Assembly: GCF_937616625.2 (NCBI RefSeq)
Contig: NC_065571.1
Coordinates: 746,501-810,500, forward strand
Reading direction: 5' to 3'
Source: Mercurialis annua
Lineage: Eukaryota; Streptophyta; Magnoliopsida; Malpighiales; Euphorbiaceae
DNA: 64,000 nt
Position numbers and translations under genes: made by a program. Of the stretch, positions 20,996 through 33,344 are shown one piece after another. The notes beneath the pieces are model-generated. The model had not been told where the DNA came from and made no database searches. It worked only from the letters and a program-made list of their open reading frames with translations. Every line of letters starts with the position of its first letter. The first letter of the stretch is position 1.

Positions 20996-23900
20996 AAGTG
21001 CTCCCCATTCTCCAATTATTAAAAAATAACCGTAAATCAAATAATATGGATTCTAATAACTATACCTCTCGTCATACATTTTGCAAAATTATGGATTAAA
21101 CCCTATTTTCTATAAGTCTGTTGTTCAAGCTTTTAAAAGAATATTCCAAATTTAACAGAAACCACTAACTATACTTCCGATAAAAAATAAATAATATGGG
21201 TGGTAAACAATAACATGAATCTCAAATCGAATAATAATGTTTGAATTTGAATAAAAGATTCGAAAAATAAATATCTGTCTAAAAGATAAATATTCTTATA
21301 CGCATGTGTGAGCACATATTCCAAACTATTTTAAATTATGATATTGAAGTTATAATTATGATATTGAAATATTAGTAATAATTTTCATAAAATTTATAAT
21401 CTTCTTACACTTTATCTTTCTAACAAAAATAATATTCCAATGATTCTTTTGATGTTTGTTTCTTCTTTACATGAGCACTATCCAAAATTGATTGTAGCTT
21501 ATATTAAGATTTCTACAAATATAATATAATGAAAAAGAAAAAGAAATTGCTATAGAGTTAAAGAAGGAAATAATTGACAGCCAAAATAAGCCATATTTGC
21601 ACTGTTTTCTGCTAATTATTAGTCCCTTTTATGAGAAACTTTTCTTTTTCCACATCATCTGCTGGGTCATCTCTCTACGGCCCAAACTTGCCATTTAAGG
21701 CCACTAAGACTGGGCCAGTAGAGTTGCCATCTAATGCATGTCCATCTCATCTTCCTATGGTACACTATCATATTTTTAGCTCCACGTGGCAACATATCAG
21801 GGCCATGATTGAGATCAATCAGTAAGAGACATAAGTTCAGGGATTGGTTTTGTACTTTTACATTCACCGAGGGATAAAGGTTTAATTGACAAGGTAGTAT
21901 ATTTTTTATTTTAAAGTGTTTAGAACAACTGAAATTGCCTAAAACCAAAGTTTTTCTTTGCAAGCAGCTTTTACTCTACAAATTTCTTTTATAAAAAGTT
22001 GTAATTACTTTCTATAAGAATCCTTTTTAGTTTCATTATTAAAAAGCTGTAACTAAGGCCAGTTATTAATTTTATAGGTATAGAACTCTAATTGTTTAAC
22101 TTTTCAAAATATGTCATATTAACAAATTATGAATGTTTGAGAGAAAAAAAACTAATTATGAATGTTTAGTATAATATGACATATTAACTAAACATTCTAA
22201 TTGGTTTAATTTGAGTGATTTTTGACATAATCTATAATCTATTTATTATGAATGGGTAATTCAAAAATTTGCCTATAGATATAGACTTTATTGTTGAATT
22301 ATTTAAATTTATTATTATTATAATATTTTTTATATTTTTATTTATTTGTTTGCTAGATCCATTTTGGATTATATACCTACTAATTTGTTATTTATTAAAA
22401 AAAAATTATTCTATTACAAAAAAAATATAATAAAATAAATAAGATCAAGAATATTCATAAATTTCCCAATCATAGTAAACACAAAAGATAGAAATTGAAG
22501 AGAAAAAAGAGCAAAATTTTTAAGTTTGAAGTTTGAAATGAATAAAGGTAGTGTAAGTAATTTACTTTGGGCAGAATCAGCTTTCACTAGCTGCATTGGC
22601 TTTGCGGCCAATGAAGCATATATCCTTTTTATCTCACTATATATAAAGTGGTAGTCAAATCTCCACTTTATAACTCAAAATATAACAATTAATTAGTTTG
22701 CTTTCTAAATAGTTTAAAGATAATTATTAATTTGTCCTATGCTTTTGTTAAGTACTAGTACTAGCAAAGCAGGATTAGTGGTTATAGTGCGCGAGAATGA
22801 GTTTTTACTAGATGGGAAAGCTTGATTATAAAGGTAAAATTGGTCGTGAATTAGTAGTGGGACTATGTTAATTATAGACTAAATCATTTGAATATGTCTA
22901 ATATGTTTCGACTCTTTTGCTTAAAACTTTCAAAATCGTCAATTTTAAAATATTTTTTTAATTTATAGTCATTTATTTAAATTAGATGAAAAATTTTAAA
23001 TATGTCTTTCACATTGCTTCGTATTGTTCCATATAATATAACTTTTTGCCGTCAACAATTTTAAACATAAAAGGTATATTTGAATCTTTTTCACTGCAAT
23101 TTAAATAAATGGTTACAATTGAAATTGAAAATTAAAAAATAACTAAAATTAATAATTTTAAAAATTTGTACTATAAATAAAACAAAGTTGATAAAAGGGA
23201 AACAAATTCATTAATTAAACCTAAAATTAACGTAAAATTATTTGTTAGAGTTTAATTATGTGGAGCTGCCACTAAACGGAAAATGCATATTCACTTAGTG
23301 TTGCCTTGCCCTATCCCATATAAGGAAAGATATGGCTTCTATCGAGCAAAAAATAGCCTAGATTAAATATTCGTTATTGTACAATGATTTAATCTTGAAA
23401 CTTTATCTCAAAAGAAAAAAAAACTTGAAACTAAAAGTAACAACTTTAAAAGATGCGTTGCAACATCTGTTTTTCTTATGTATTATGAATTTATGATTGA
23501 TAATGTTTTTTTTAGTGATGTTATATAACTTTTTAATCTATCTTTTTTAACTCATTTGAAATGATAATAAAAAAAACGGATAAATGAAAAGTTGGTTTTT
23601 GAGATATACACTTTTAAAAGTGAATTGGTCGAATAAAACATTGTCACGTACTGAGAGTTATAGAAGGTGAGTTAAAATGGTTGGTTATAAAGTATTTTTT
23701 GTATTTTCTTAAAATTTCAACAAATTTAAATTTTTATAATTTTTAATTATATAATTTTATTGAGGCGTGTTTGGTATATGCTGAAATTGAAATGTACTTG
23801 ATTTAAAATAGTACCAATAGTCTCTCAAAAAAATAAAAATAAAAAATATAATACCAATAAAAGAGTGGTCTGTTATATTTTTTTTATATAAATATTTCAT

Positions 23901-26131
23901 TAATTGAAGATTCTTCATGTAAAATATGTAATTATTAAATCAAAATAAATTTAATATTAGACTTGAAAGAATAGATCATCGTCGATTAATAAAATAATCA
24001 GCATTGGTCAAATTTAAAACATTTAAAGAAAAAAGAGAAAAAAAAGTAAAAATCTTTATGAGAATTGTGGAGGTTTCGAAATCAAATTTTTATCCTATCA
24101 CAACTTTAAATTTATATGAGAATTTATTAATTGTACATGAGTTTATACTAAAACCTACAACTATAGGAAAACACCATAATAAACCCAAAACTTTAGGATA
24201 ATGAGTTAGTAAGTGTTTTCCATTGTACTCATATTTTTTTAATTTGTGATTTTCATCACTTTGTTATTCAACAATCTCTCTCAACTGTGGAATTCTTCCA
24301 TATTTAACCACTCTACTTCACTTGGAATTCAACTGCAATCTGTCAACACTGCAGAGTGGGCAAGTTTACTATTTCTCGGGCATTTTATATGGAGTCATGT
24401 GTTTCATCCCTAATACCAATTATTGGACAAGAAAAATCGCAATATATATGCAAATATATTAATAAGTACATAATGGAAATCACAACCATGGAGCATACAT
24501 CATATTAAACTCAAACCATAAAATAATGAGTTAATCAGTCTTTTTCACTTATTTATTCTATTAACTACTCATATATTTCCTATGTGATTCCATCCCACTT
24601 GTTATTTCAACAAAAACTAATAATTGTAATTAAATTAGTACATATACTTAGTTATTCCATCTGATTTAATGTCACGGGATGCATGCTTATACATTCTTAA
24701 AAACTAATAAGTGAGGCATCCATATATAAGTAGGGCTCTTATTACAAAGTGAACAACAATTAAACAAAGACAAACGTTAAATTTTTGCCATACTACGACT
24801 TCTTGTCTCTATACACTTTTCCTTTAGTCTAATAAAAGTTAAAAAAAGTAATCAACAACATAAAAAAAACCACCATGGAAGGACATAGAAGCGTGCATAA
24901 GCATAACACAAGAAGATAAATACATTAGTTTATGAAATAGAATGTAAAAATAAATAAATAAAATTTGACAAGATCGAAAAGCCATGAATGCTTGGCATAT
25001 GTTGTTGCTATATTAGTATATAAATATAGGGTGCTAATGCTATACTTTGTTTCATAATGGGGAGAATTCAATACGTTATTCTATTCCTTTAACCATAACC
25101 TACAATCACTACTCCACTACATTCTAGTTCTTGTTTTTATTTCATTCATATGCATTCCTAGGAGACAATAATTAGTTCTAAGCTAATTAACTATGTTTGG
25201 TTGATAAAAAAATTAACTATATATGTTTGAGCTCAAAGAAATTAAACTAAAAAGTGGGTCTAATCTAAACAATCTATTTTGATTCAATAAAAAAATCTAT
25301 ATAAAACATTTTTAAACATTTAATTGTTATGTAGACTTCTTTTCTTTTTTCTCTAAATTTTTTTCGGATTCGATCAAAATTTTATTGTTTTGTACGATCA
25401 TTTGTATCGATTTTTGATGGATTAATATGGTTTTATGAAATTTTATTGATTTATTTAATTTTTTTATGATGATTCAAGTTTGTTTGTTATAGACTTTTGT
25501 TACTTTCAGCAATTTTTGCGATAATTTAAATTTTCCAACTGCAAATTTTTAGAAGAATAAAAATTTATATTAGTTTTAGCGCAATTAGTTTATAAGAAAA
25601 ATCTGTAATTAAAAAGTTTATGATTGTAATATAGATCTTTTTTTATCAAATCATGTTTAAACCATTATAATTGTAAAAGATTGAATTTTTATGTAATTAA
25701 TCCTATAGCTTATGATCATGGTTTCTGTTGAAATCGTGAATGTGTTCTTAATTTTTGGTTACACCGCACTTATTCATACTCCAATAATAAGAAATTGAAA
25801 TTGAAAATTGATGGGTCCATCTAATTATCACGCTAATTACAAATTTCATACAGTGTCATCATTGCCCACCGCTAAGCATGGTTAATTTTGATTATTCATA
25901 GCATTTTTTGTTTTCAAGATCATATTTAATCAAGTTTTATATGATAACCCGTTTTGCATAATAATGAAAGAAAAACCACTATTCCTAGGTTTCCACTCAT
26001 TACAGTACATGGCCCTCACGTGACATGATTCACACAAGTCTTTTTAATGATTGGTCGTCTTCTAAACGCACTTCAATTGTGCGTTTCTACGCTATTCTTG
26101 AAATGGCCAGATGGGTCGCATCATCCATAGA
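20996..26131. other. Long AT-rich intergenic stretch
   Basis: It holds only short ORFs without recognisable products, for example 21667-21963 (-), 22414-22611 (-) and 24004-24201 (+). No tRNA, no known miRNA sequence and no element with both ends were identified. Nothing further is supportable. Confidence 0.4.
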
Positions 26132-26140
26132 AAAGTTATA

Positions 26141-26414
26141 GGAGAAAATGTCATTTATGCCCTTAAGATTTTCCTACAGGTTCAAATAAACCTTCAACGT
26201 CCGGAAAGGTTCAAATATACCCCAACGTCTTAAAAATGAACAACAAAACCCTCAATTTTGACGCATAAATGAGACGCTGGGAGCCTGACTGTCAAAATCG
26301 AGGGCCTGATTGTTCATTTTTATGACGTTAAGGGCATTATTTGAACATCTCCAAACGTTGAAGGCTTACTTGATCTTAAATTCAAACGATAGGGGCGTAA
26401 ATGACCCTTTTTTC
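26141..26414. mobile_element. MULE-type foldback MITE, about 274 bp
   Basis: The left arm contains GTCATTTATGCCCTTA and CCTTCAACGT. The right arm in reverse contains GGTCATTTACGCCCCTA and CCTTCAACGT, so the two are inverted copies. Flanks AAAGTTATA (26132-26140) and AAAATTATA (26415-26423) agree at 8 of 9 bases. It is non-coding. Confidence 0.65.
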
Positions 26415-26423
26415 AAAATTATA

Positions 26424-28021
26424 TAATGCAACCGTTGCGCTATAGCATTCGTGCAACAAATCAATTTTGCGTTAATCATACGAAATTTTTAATAATAAAA
26501 AATAAATAATAATTAAAAAATCTTCTATCGTAAATACTTGTTGATTTGTTGTGAATATGATATGACACAACCATTGCATGAGATAGACATTCTCATATAT
26601 AAAATACAAAAATCAATTTTTTCTTATAAACCAAATATATTTTGTATAATTTATTTGACTAGTTTTACTTTGTGAGTATATTTTTCTAGTATATATTATG
26701 CGCTCTTTTATATTGAGGACTATTAATTTCGATAAAAAAACAATCTAATTAAATCGAGCCAAATAAAATATATTGTATTCAATAAATATAACTTTATATA
26801 AATATAATTTTAAATTTGCATTATGTCAAGTAACTGATCCATATAAAAAATTAAATTACTAGATTAGATTTTATCTATAATTATATTCTTTTTATCTCTA
26901 ATACATCTCACACATAAATGTCCATTGAATTTGAAGTGTGAACAATATATGTTCGCTTAATTTGTAAATTTAATCAATCAAATAAAAATTATCAAAATTT
27001 CAATTTAGTTGTTTTATTATTAAAAAATTATATTAAATAATCAATTTAGTTAAAAGCTCTAGTGTCAGGCTCGACTGGTTCAACTGGAAAACCTGAAAAC
27101 CGTTACCTCAGCGGGGCCGAAATGCTCTTAAAACCCTCTTTTATTATAAAACTGTCAAAACTGGTTGATATGTCTAAGCATTCGCTGACCCGTGTAATCT
27201 AGTCCCAATAAATTGTATTTGACGGGTTTTTTTCGTTATTCAAAATAACACAAACTATGAACTAAATCTATCATATAAAGTACTTGTTTTTTATAGAATT
27301 ATATATATATAACTATTTAAAAATATCAATTTTAAAAAATTGGTCCATTCCCGAACTTCTAACCTTTCACCCTATCTTTTTACCATTCAATGATCTAGTC
27401 GTATTTAATAATATTAGTTAAAACGTGATTTAGAATTAGGGTTTATTCGAAAAATGGCCGGGGTTCGAAGCCGAGATCTCTACAAGAGGAAGTAAAATGT
27501 GGGAGTGTAGAAGAAAACGTAGGGACCCACCACACGCACTATCTAAATTCCATCAGAACGGGGGAGACATTTTCTTGGGAAAACCCACCGCACTGCCATC
27601 TATCTCCTCCAGTCCACTATCAAAAATATACCTCAAATTTGTCCACAAACACAGTAATGCCCATTTTCACAACTTTTATTTTATTTGAGGACAAAACAAA
27701 TCCCAACCTCAAAAAACAAATCACACTGCCCATCTATCTTACTATAATTTGTCGTCTATACATCTACATGTCTTCATGGAAGAAGGTCCTTATTTTAATC
27801 ATTAGAATCAAATCCAACAAAATAATACAACTATTTCATGTGATAATTGTCAAAAATTAATTGACTCTTTATCATATTAGAAATTAAGAATCTTATGTGT
27901 TTTACTAATAAAAATTATGAAATTAAGGATACATTTCTTCTTTTAATTTTATCATTTGAAGATGATAAAATTTTGACATTTTTGAAGAAATTTAATCACA
28001 CTATTTTAACATAATATTGTT
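26424..28021. other. AT-rich intergenic stretch left of the copia element
   Basis: It contains short ORFs at 27497-27688 and 27639-27860 with no recognisable product. A B-box-like GGGTTCGAAGCC lies near 27462, without a convincing A box. The copia target duplication AAATG (28022-28026) ends it. Confidence 0.4.
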
Positions 28022-28026
28022 AAATG

Positions 28027-28310
28027 TGTTAAGTATAAGCAGTGAATCTCACCTCAACTTCCTTAGCAATGAAGAACTGCAAATCAGAGCTGTTACATTA
28101 AACAGAAAGAAGAAGAAGAAATGTTTTCTGTGAATAACAGAAAATAGAGATTAGTTATTTTATTTAGACTGTTTATTGGTTAGTTATAAAGCCGTTAGTA
28201 TTAGAGGCAAATAAGGATAAGACACGTGGTGCTTATTCTCTTATAAAAACAAAAGTGTAATTCATTTATTATTAATGAAAATTTTCAGATTCAGTTCTTA
28301 ATTCTGATAT
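28027..28310 (+). repeat. 5' long terminal repeat (284 bp)
   Basis: It starts TGTTAAG and ends TTCTGATA. It carries a perfect G-box CACGTG (28223-28228) shortly before TATAAAA (28242-28248), a plausible U3 promoter. Compared with the 3' LTR it has A for G in the phrase TTATARAGCCG and one extra A near 28260. Confidence 0.95.
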
Positions 28311-28322
28311 GGTATCGGAGCT
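28311..28322 (+). promoter_or_regulatory. Primer binding site for initiator tRNA-Met
   Basis: TGGTATCGGAGC lies directly after the 5' LTR. It matches the usual plant copia site TGGTATCAGAGC, complementary to the 3' side of initiator tRNA-Met, at all but one base. Confidence 0.85.
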
Positions 28323-28690
28323 CTCACATAATTGAAAAAACAAAGTTCTTCCGCTCAATCAAGCTCAATTAAGCTAAAATTCTCAGTTCTTAATTTCTTA
28401 TTCTTTCAGATTTCTTATTCTCTGTTCTCAGTTCATAATTTCTCAATCTCTGAGAATTAATTTTTCATTGTCAGTTCTTAATCTTGAAATCAAGATTTCT
28501 TATTTCATTTCTGGGTTCTTAATCTTGAAATCAAAATTTCTCATTCTATTTCTTCTTCTTATTTTACAGATAAAGAACAATTTCAATTTCTGGATAATTT
28601 TTCTTCTTCAAAATCATAACAGACTTGTTTTGATTTCTCCTTATTTCTTGATTTTCTCTTGTTCTTAATTTCTTGTTATTATCAAGAAAA

Positions 28691-29926
28691 ATGGCTTTTA
28701 ATACACCAGATTATGAATTACCTTCAAGTCCTTATTATTTGCATCCTAGTGAAAATCCTTCACTGATCTTGGTTTCACCATTAATGAATGGGCAGAATTA
28801 TCATTCATGGGCTAGGTCTATGTGTATGTGTTTGCTTTCAAAGAACAAATTGAAGTTTGTTGATGGCAGTATAGCAGTTCCAGCAAAGAGTGATTCTTTA
28901 TTTTCTGTTTGGGAGCGTTGCAACACTATGGTACTTTCTTGGATTCTAAGGTCTTTAACTCCTTCTATTGCTCAAAGTATTCTTTGGATAGACAATGCTT
29001 TAGATGTCTGGAAAGATTTGCATGATAGGTTTTCTCAAGGGAATGTTACTAGGATTTCTGATTTACAAGAGGAGATTTATAGTTTTAAGCAAAACAATCT
29101 TTCAGTCACTGACTATTTTACTCATTTAAAGATGTTATGGGATGAGTTATCTAATATGAGAATGATTCCAGTTTGTATGTGTATTCCTCAATGCCATTGC
29201 AATGCTTTAACTCTGGTTAAAGACTATCAAGAAGCAGATTGTGTAATAAGGTTTTTAAAAGGATTGAATGAAGGTTATTCTGTTATTAGAACTCAGGTTT
29301 TAATGTTAGAACCTTTACCTAAGATCAACAAAGTATTTTCTTTAGCTTTGCAGCATGAAAGAGAATTAGGAATTGGATCAAATGTTTCACAAACTATTGA
29401 CCCTCATGTTTTTGCTGCTCAGTCTAATTCTTTTAATAGACAGTCTTATAATGGTAATAGAGGTCAGAATAATAGGTTTTTTAGGCCTCCAATGGGTTCT
29501 AATTCTGGACAGAATGTACAAGGAGGACAAAAGAAATTTTATACTAATCCTAATATTGGTAAACCTATGTGTAGTCATTGTGGTTTTTCTGGTCATACTG
29601 TTGATATATGCTTCAAGAAGCATGGTTATCCTCCTGGTTATAAACCTAGGTATAAGCCTCAGACTTATGTTAATCAAGTTGGAGAAATGGTTATTAATGA
29701 ACAAGAAGATAGTTATGGTTTAGAGCAGGCTTATTCTTATGAAGATTGTGGTTATGAAGGACAACAGGTTTATGGTAATGAAACTGGTTTTGGTTATGAC
29801 AAAACTATGGCTCAAGGTCAAGTTCAGGATAAAAATATTGCAACTCATTCCGCTAATGCGTCAAATGTTAACTCTGCACCTCCTATAACTCAAGATCAGT
29901 ATGCACAGTTGATGTCTCTTCTATAA
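28691..29926 (+). CDS. Copia Gag polyprotein
   Basis: A 411-residue capsid protein. The N-terminal copia-type domain contains NGQNYHSWARSM and W-rich helices, followed by the UBN2-like region (LHDRFSQGNVTRISDLQEEI). A CX2CX4HX4C zinc knuckle spans C294-C307, followed by a basic and Tyr-rich tail. The start is the ATG at 28691; the in-frame TTG at 28673 is only an extension. It ends at TAA (29924-29926) in the same frame as pol. It forms the virus-like particle and packages element RNA. Confidence 0.9.
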   Translation: MAFNTPDYELPSSPYYLHPSENPSLILVSPLMNGQNYHSWARSMCMCLLSKNKLKFVDGSIAVPAKSDSLFSVWERCNTMVLSWILRSLTPSIAQSILWIDNALDVWKDLHDRFSQGNVTRISDLQEEIYSFKQNNLSVTDYFTHLKMLWDELSNMRMIPVCMCIPQCHCNALTLVKDYQEADCVIRFLKGLNEGYSVIRTQVLMLEPLPKINKVFSLALQHERELGIGSNVSQTIDPHVFAAQSNSFNRQSYNGNRGQNNRFFRPPMGSNSGQNVQGGQKKFYTNPNIGKPMCSHCGFSGHTVDICFKKHGYPPGYKPRYKPQTYVNQVGEMVINEQEDSYGLEQAYSYEDCGYEGQQVYGNETGFGYDKTMAQGQVQDKNIATHSANASNVNSAPPITQDQYAQLMSLL

Positions 29927-29932
29927 CAAAAT

Positions 29933-32900
29933 ATGTCTGTCTCTAAAGTTGCCTCACCTAGAGTGAATACTATCTCAACAAACTTTATTCCAACAACAGA
30001 AAAAACAGGTATGTTTTCTAGTACTTACTCATATTTTAAAAATTTTACAGCATGTACTTCTAGACAAGAGTCTTTATCCTCAACTTGGATCATTGACTCA
30101 GGGGCTACAGACCATATTGCTTGTTCATTGTCTGCATTCACTTCATATAAAACTGTTTTTAATGTGTCAGTAACTTTACCAAATTGTCAAAAGATTCCTG
30201 TCACTCATATAGGTATAGTGCAGTTTAGTAAAGATTTGGTTTTAAAAAATGTGTTATATGTTCCTGCTTTTTCTTTTAACTTGATGTCTACAAGTAAGTT
30301 AATTCAACAATACAACTATTGTTTTATACTTCATAAAAATCTTTGCATTATACAGGATCATATCAGATGGATGATGATTGGATTAGCTAAAGAATTTCAA
30401 GGTCTTTATCATCTGGATAAAGATCAGTTTCATGATAAGAAAATGAATGATTCTGTTTCTGTGATTTCTGGAAAAATTTCTGCAACTGTGTCTACTAGTT
30501 CAGCTGATAAAGATTCTTCTAATAAAGCAGATTTTTTAGTTGAAAGGGTTGATTCTCAAAATTTGTGGCATTATAGACTAGGTCATTTAGCAAATTCTGG
30601 ATTAAAATGTTTACAATCTATAGATTCAAGTATAAAGTTGCATGTTGAAAGTCATTGTAAGATTTGTCATTTAGCTAAACAAAAGAGGAATGTTTTTCCA
30701 TTAAGTACTTCTGTTTCAATTAATTGTTTTGATCTTATTCATGTTGATATATGGGGACCAGCCAGAATACATTCAATGTATGGTCACAAGTATTTTTTAA
30801 CAATAGTTGATGATAAAAGTAGATTTACATGGTTGTTTTTATTAAAATTAAAATCAGAGGTCAGATCTGTTATTTTTAGTTTTTGTCAATATGTTGAAAC
30901 ACAGTTTGATACAAAAGTAAAAGTAATAAGGACTGATAATGGATTGGAATTTAATATGGTTGATTTCTATAAAACAAAAGGCATTATTCATCAAACATCC
31001 TGCATTTATACTCCTCAGCAGAATTCTATAGTGGAGAGGAAACATCAACATATTTTGAACATAGCTAGAGCATTAAAATTTCAATCTTCTGTGCCTTTAA
31101 AGTTTTGGTCTGATTGTGTGCATCATGCTATTTATCTGATTAACAGAACATCATCTCCTGTTTTAGATCTTAAAACTCCATATGAAATTTTGTTTCATAA
31201 GTTGCCAGTTTTTGATAATTTAAGAATTTTTGGTTGTTTAGCATATGCTTCTACCATAGCTCATAATAGGAGTAAATTTACACCTAGGGCAACTCAGTGT
31301 TTGTTTATAGGTTATCCAGAAAATACCAAAGGATATAGATTGTACAACATACAAACAAAACAGGTTTTTGTTTCTAGGGATGTAAGGTTCTATAAACACT
31401 TATTTCCTTTTAAGGATGTTACATTAACTGATTCTTTTGAGTCAGTTTCAAGTTTGCCTGTCTTAGACAATACACATATGGATATTACAGATCATTCTTT
31501 AAAACAAAGACCAGAATTAAGTAATACAGCTAGTATTCAACATTCAAAACAACCTGTGCCTATTTCTGGTCATACAGAACTAGTTAGTCCACCAGAACTA
31601 GTTAGTCCTTTAACTGAAACTGTGATAAATCCATTGGTCCAAGCTAGGAGATCTTCTAGGATTATTCAAAAATCTGTAACTCTAAAGGATTATGTTTGTA
31701 GCTGTACTAAGACAACACCTCATAGTCTGTCAAAAGTTTTTACTTATGATAATTTACTTTCCAAGCATAAAATTTTTTCTGTGTCTGTGGATTCTAATAA
31801 GGAACCAAAAACATATAATGATGCTATAAAGCATATTTGTTGGACAGAAGCAATGAATAAAGAATTAGAGGCCTTAGCTATGAACAATACATGGACATTA
31901 ACACCTTTACCAACTGGAAAAGTACCTATAGGGTGTAAGTGGGTATATAAGACTAAATATCATAGTGATGGTACTTTAGAAAGACATAAAGCACGCCTAG
32001 TAGCTAAGGGTTATACTCAACAGAATGGTATAGATTATATAGAAACTTTTTCACCAGTAGCAAAAATGACTACCATAAGAGTTTTATTAGCCATTGCATC
32101 TTCTAAAAATTGGTTTTTACAGCAACTTGATATAAATAATGCATTTTTACATGGTGATTTGCATGAAGAGGTCTATATGCAAATTCCACTTGGTCTTAAA
32201 TGTGAACAGTCTAACATAGTATGCAGATTGAATAAATCATTGTATGGCCTTAAACAAGCCAGTAGACAATGGAATGTCAAATTGACAGAAGCCTTACTAT
32301 CACAAGGGTACAAACAAGCAGCATCAGATTCCTCTTTATTTACAAAGATGCAGCAAACTGGATTCACAGCCCTTCTTGTCTATGTAGATGATGTAATTTT
32401 ATCAGGAAATGACATGACAGAAATCAACTCAGTCAAAGCTTATCTGCATAAGGAATTCAAAATAAAAGACTTAGGAAATCTAAAGTTTTTCTTAGGACTT
32501 GAAGTAGCAAGATCAAGAGCTGGTATCAACTTATGTCAAAAGAAATATACCCTGGACTTACTCACAGAAACAGGCTACTTAGGTTCTAAGCCTGCAGCTA
32601 CACCAATGGTTACTACAACAAGACTCAGTAAGGATGACAGCTCTTCTTATTCTGATGTTAAGTCTTATAGAAGATTGGTAGGAAAATTAATTTATCTTTG
32701 TAGTACTAGGCCAGATATAGCCTTCTCAGTACAACAATTATCACAATATTTGGATTGTCCTACTGAAGCTCATTATGCAGCCATAGGCAGAATCATGAGA
32801 TACTTAAAGAAGTCACCAGGACAAGGTCTTTTTTTCTCAGCAATAAATCAGAATAAAGTCAAGGCATTCTCAGATTCAGATTGGGCAACATGTCCAGATA

Positions 32901-33337
32901 GCAGAAAATCAATCACAGGTTTTTGTGTTTTCATAGGAGACTCTCTTATATCATGGAAAACCAAAAAACAGGCCACAGTTTCAAAGTCAAGCTCAGAGGC
33001 TGAATATAGAGCTTTGGCCAATGTCACATGTGAAATTCAGTGGATTCAGTATCTGTTGCAAGATCTTCAAATTCAAGATTCAACTCCAGCAAGTGTCTAC
33101 TGTGATAACCAAGCTGCCTGTTATTTGGCTCATAATCCAGTCTTCCATGAGAGGACAAAACACATCGAAATAGATTGTCATATAGTCAGACAAAAGATTC
33201 AATCAGGGCTTCTACATCTTTTTCCAATTTCTTCTGAAAATCAGCTAGCTGACTTTTTTACAAAACCTTTATCATCTTCAGCCTACCTCAACTTCCTTAG
33301 CAAGCTTGGTGTACAAGATCTATACACTCCAACTTGA
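29933..33337 (+). CDS. Copia Pol polyprotein (protease, integrase, reverse transcriptase, RNase H)
   Basis: 1134 residues without internal stops. The aspartic protease active site DSG is at D55. A GAG-pre-integrase HHCC zinc finger (H...H...CKIC) follows. The integrase core has the D, D and E of the DDE triad (HVDIWGP, RTDNGLEF, NSIVERKH). The reverse transcriptase includes the YVDD motif at Y817-D820. RNase H holds SDSDWA, SSSEAEYRAL and CDNQAA. All catalytic residues that can be checked by eye are present. The first ATG is only two codons after the gag stop, and pol is in the gag frame, so it may be made as a Gag-Pol readthrough product. Confidence 0.95.
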   Translation: MSVSKVASPRVNTISTNFIPTTEKTGMFSSTYSYFKNFTACTSRQESLSSTWIIDSGATDHIACSLSAFTSYKTVFNVSVTLPNCQKIPVTHIGIVQFSKDLVLKNVLYVPAFSFNLMSTSKLIQQYNYCFILHKNLCIIQDHIRWMMIGLAKEFQGLYHLDKDQFHDKKMNDSVSVISGKISATVSTSSADKDSSNKADFLVERVDSQNLWHYRLGHLANSGLKCLQSIDSSIKLHVESHCKICHLAKQKRNVFPLSTSVSINCFDLIHVDIWGPARIHSMYGHKYFLTIVDDKSRFTWLFLLKLKSEVRSVIFSFCQYVETQFDTKVKVIRTDNGLEFNMVDFYKTKGIIHQTSCIYTPQQNSIVERKHQHILNIARALKFQSSVPLKFWSDCVHHAIYLINRTSSPVLDLKTPYEILFHKLPVFDNLRIFGCLAYASTIAHNRSKFTPRATQCLFIGYPENTKGYRLYNIQTKQVFVSRDVRFYKHLFPFKDVTLTDSFESVSSLPVLDNTHMDITDHSLKQRPELSNTASIQHSKQPVPISGHTELVSPPELVSPLTETVINPLVQARRSSRIIQKSVTLKDYVCSCTKTTPHSLSKVFTYDNLLSKHKIFSVSVDSNKEPKTYNDAIKHICWTEAMNKELEALAMNNTWTLTPLPTGKVPIGCKWVYKTKYHSDGTLERHKARLVAKGYTQQNGIDYIETFSPVAKMTTIRVLLAIASSKNWFLQQLDINNAFLHGDLHEEVYMQIPLGLKCEQSNIVCRLNKSLYGLKQASRQWNVKLTEALLSQGYKQAASDSSLFTKMQQTGFTALLVYVDDVILSGNDMTEINSVKAYLHKEFKIKDLGNLKFFLGLEVARSRAGINLCQKKYTLDLLTETGYLGSKPAATPMVTTTRLSKDDSSSYSDVKSYRRLVGKLIYLCSTRPDIAFSVQQLSQYLDCPTEAHYAAIGRIMRYLKKSPGQGLFFSAINQNKVKAFSDSDWATCPDSRKSITGFCVFIGDSLISWKTKKQATVSKSSSEAEYRALANVTCEIQWIQYLLQDLQIQDSTPASVYCDNQAACYLAHNPVFHERTKHIEIDCHIVRQKIQSGLLHLFPISSENQLADFFTKPLSSSAYLNFLSKLGVQDLYTPT

Positions 33338-33344
33338 GGGGGGA

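Noticed and set aside
20442..21029. 195-residue plus-strand ORF
   Set aside because: It spans the two identical SINE heads and the SINE body; the protein contains the same translated repeat twice and no known domain.
21667..21963. 98-residue minus-strand ORF and overlapping plus ORF
   Set aside because: No recognisable motif, low-complexity composition, no splice or promoter context.
29387..29704. 105-residue minus-strand ORF, and 29373-29723 plus-strand ORF
   Set aside because: Other-frame shadows of copia gag.
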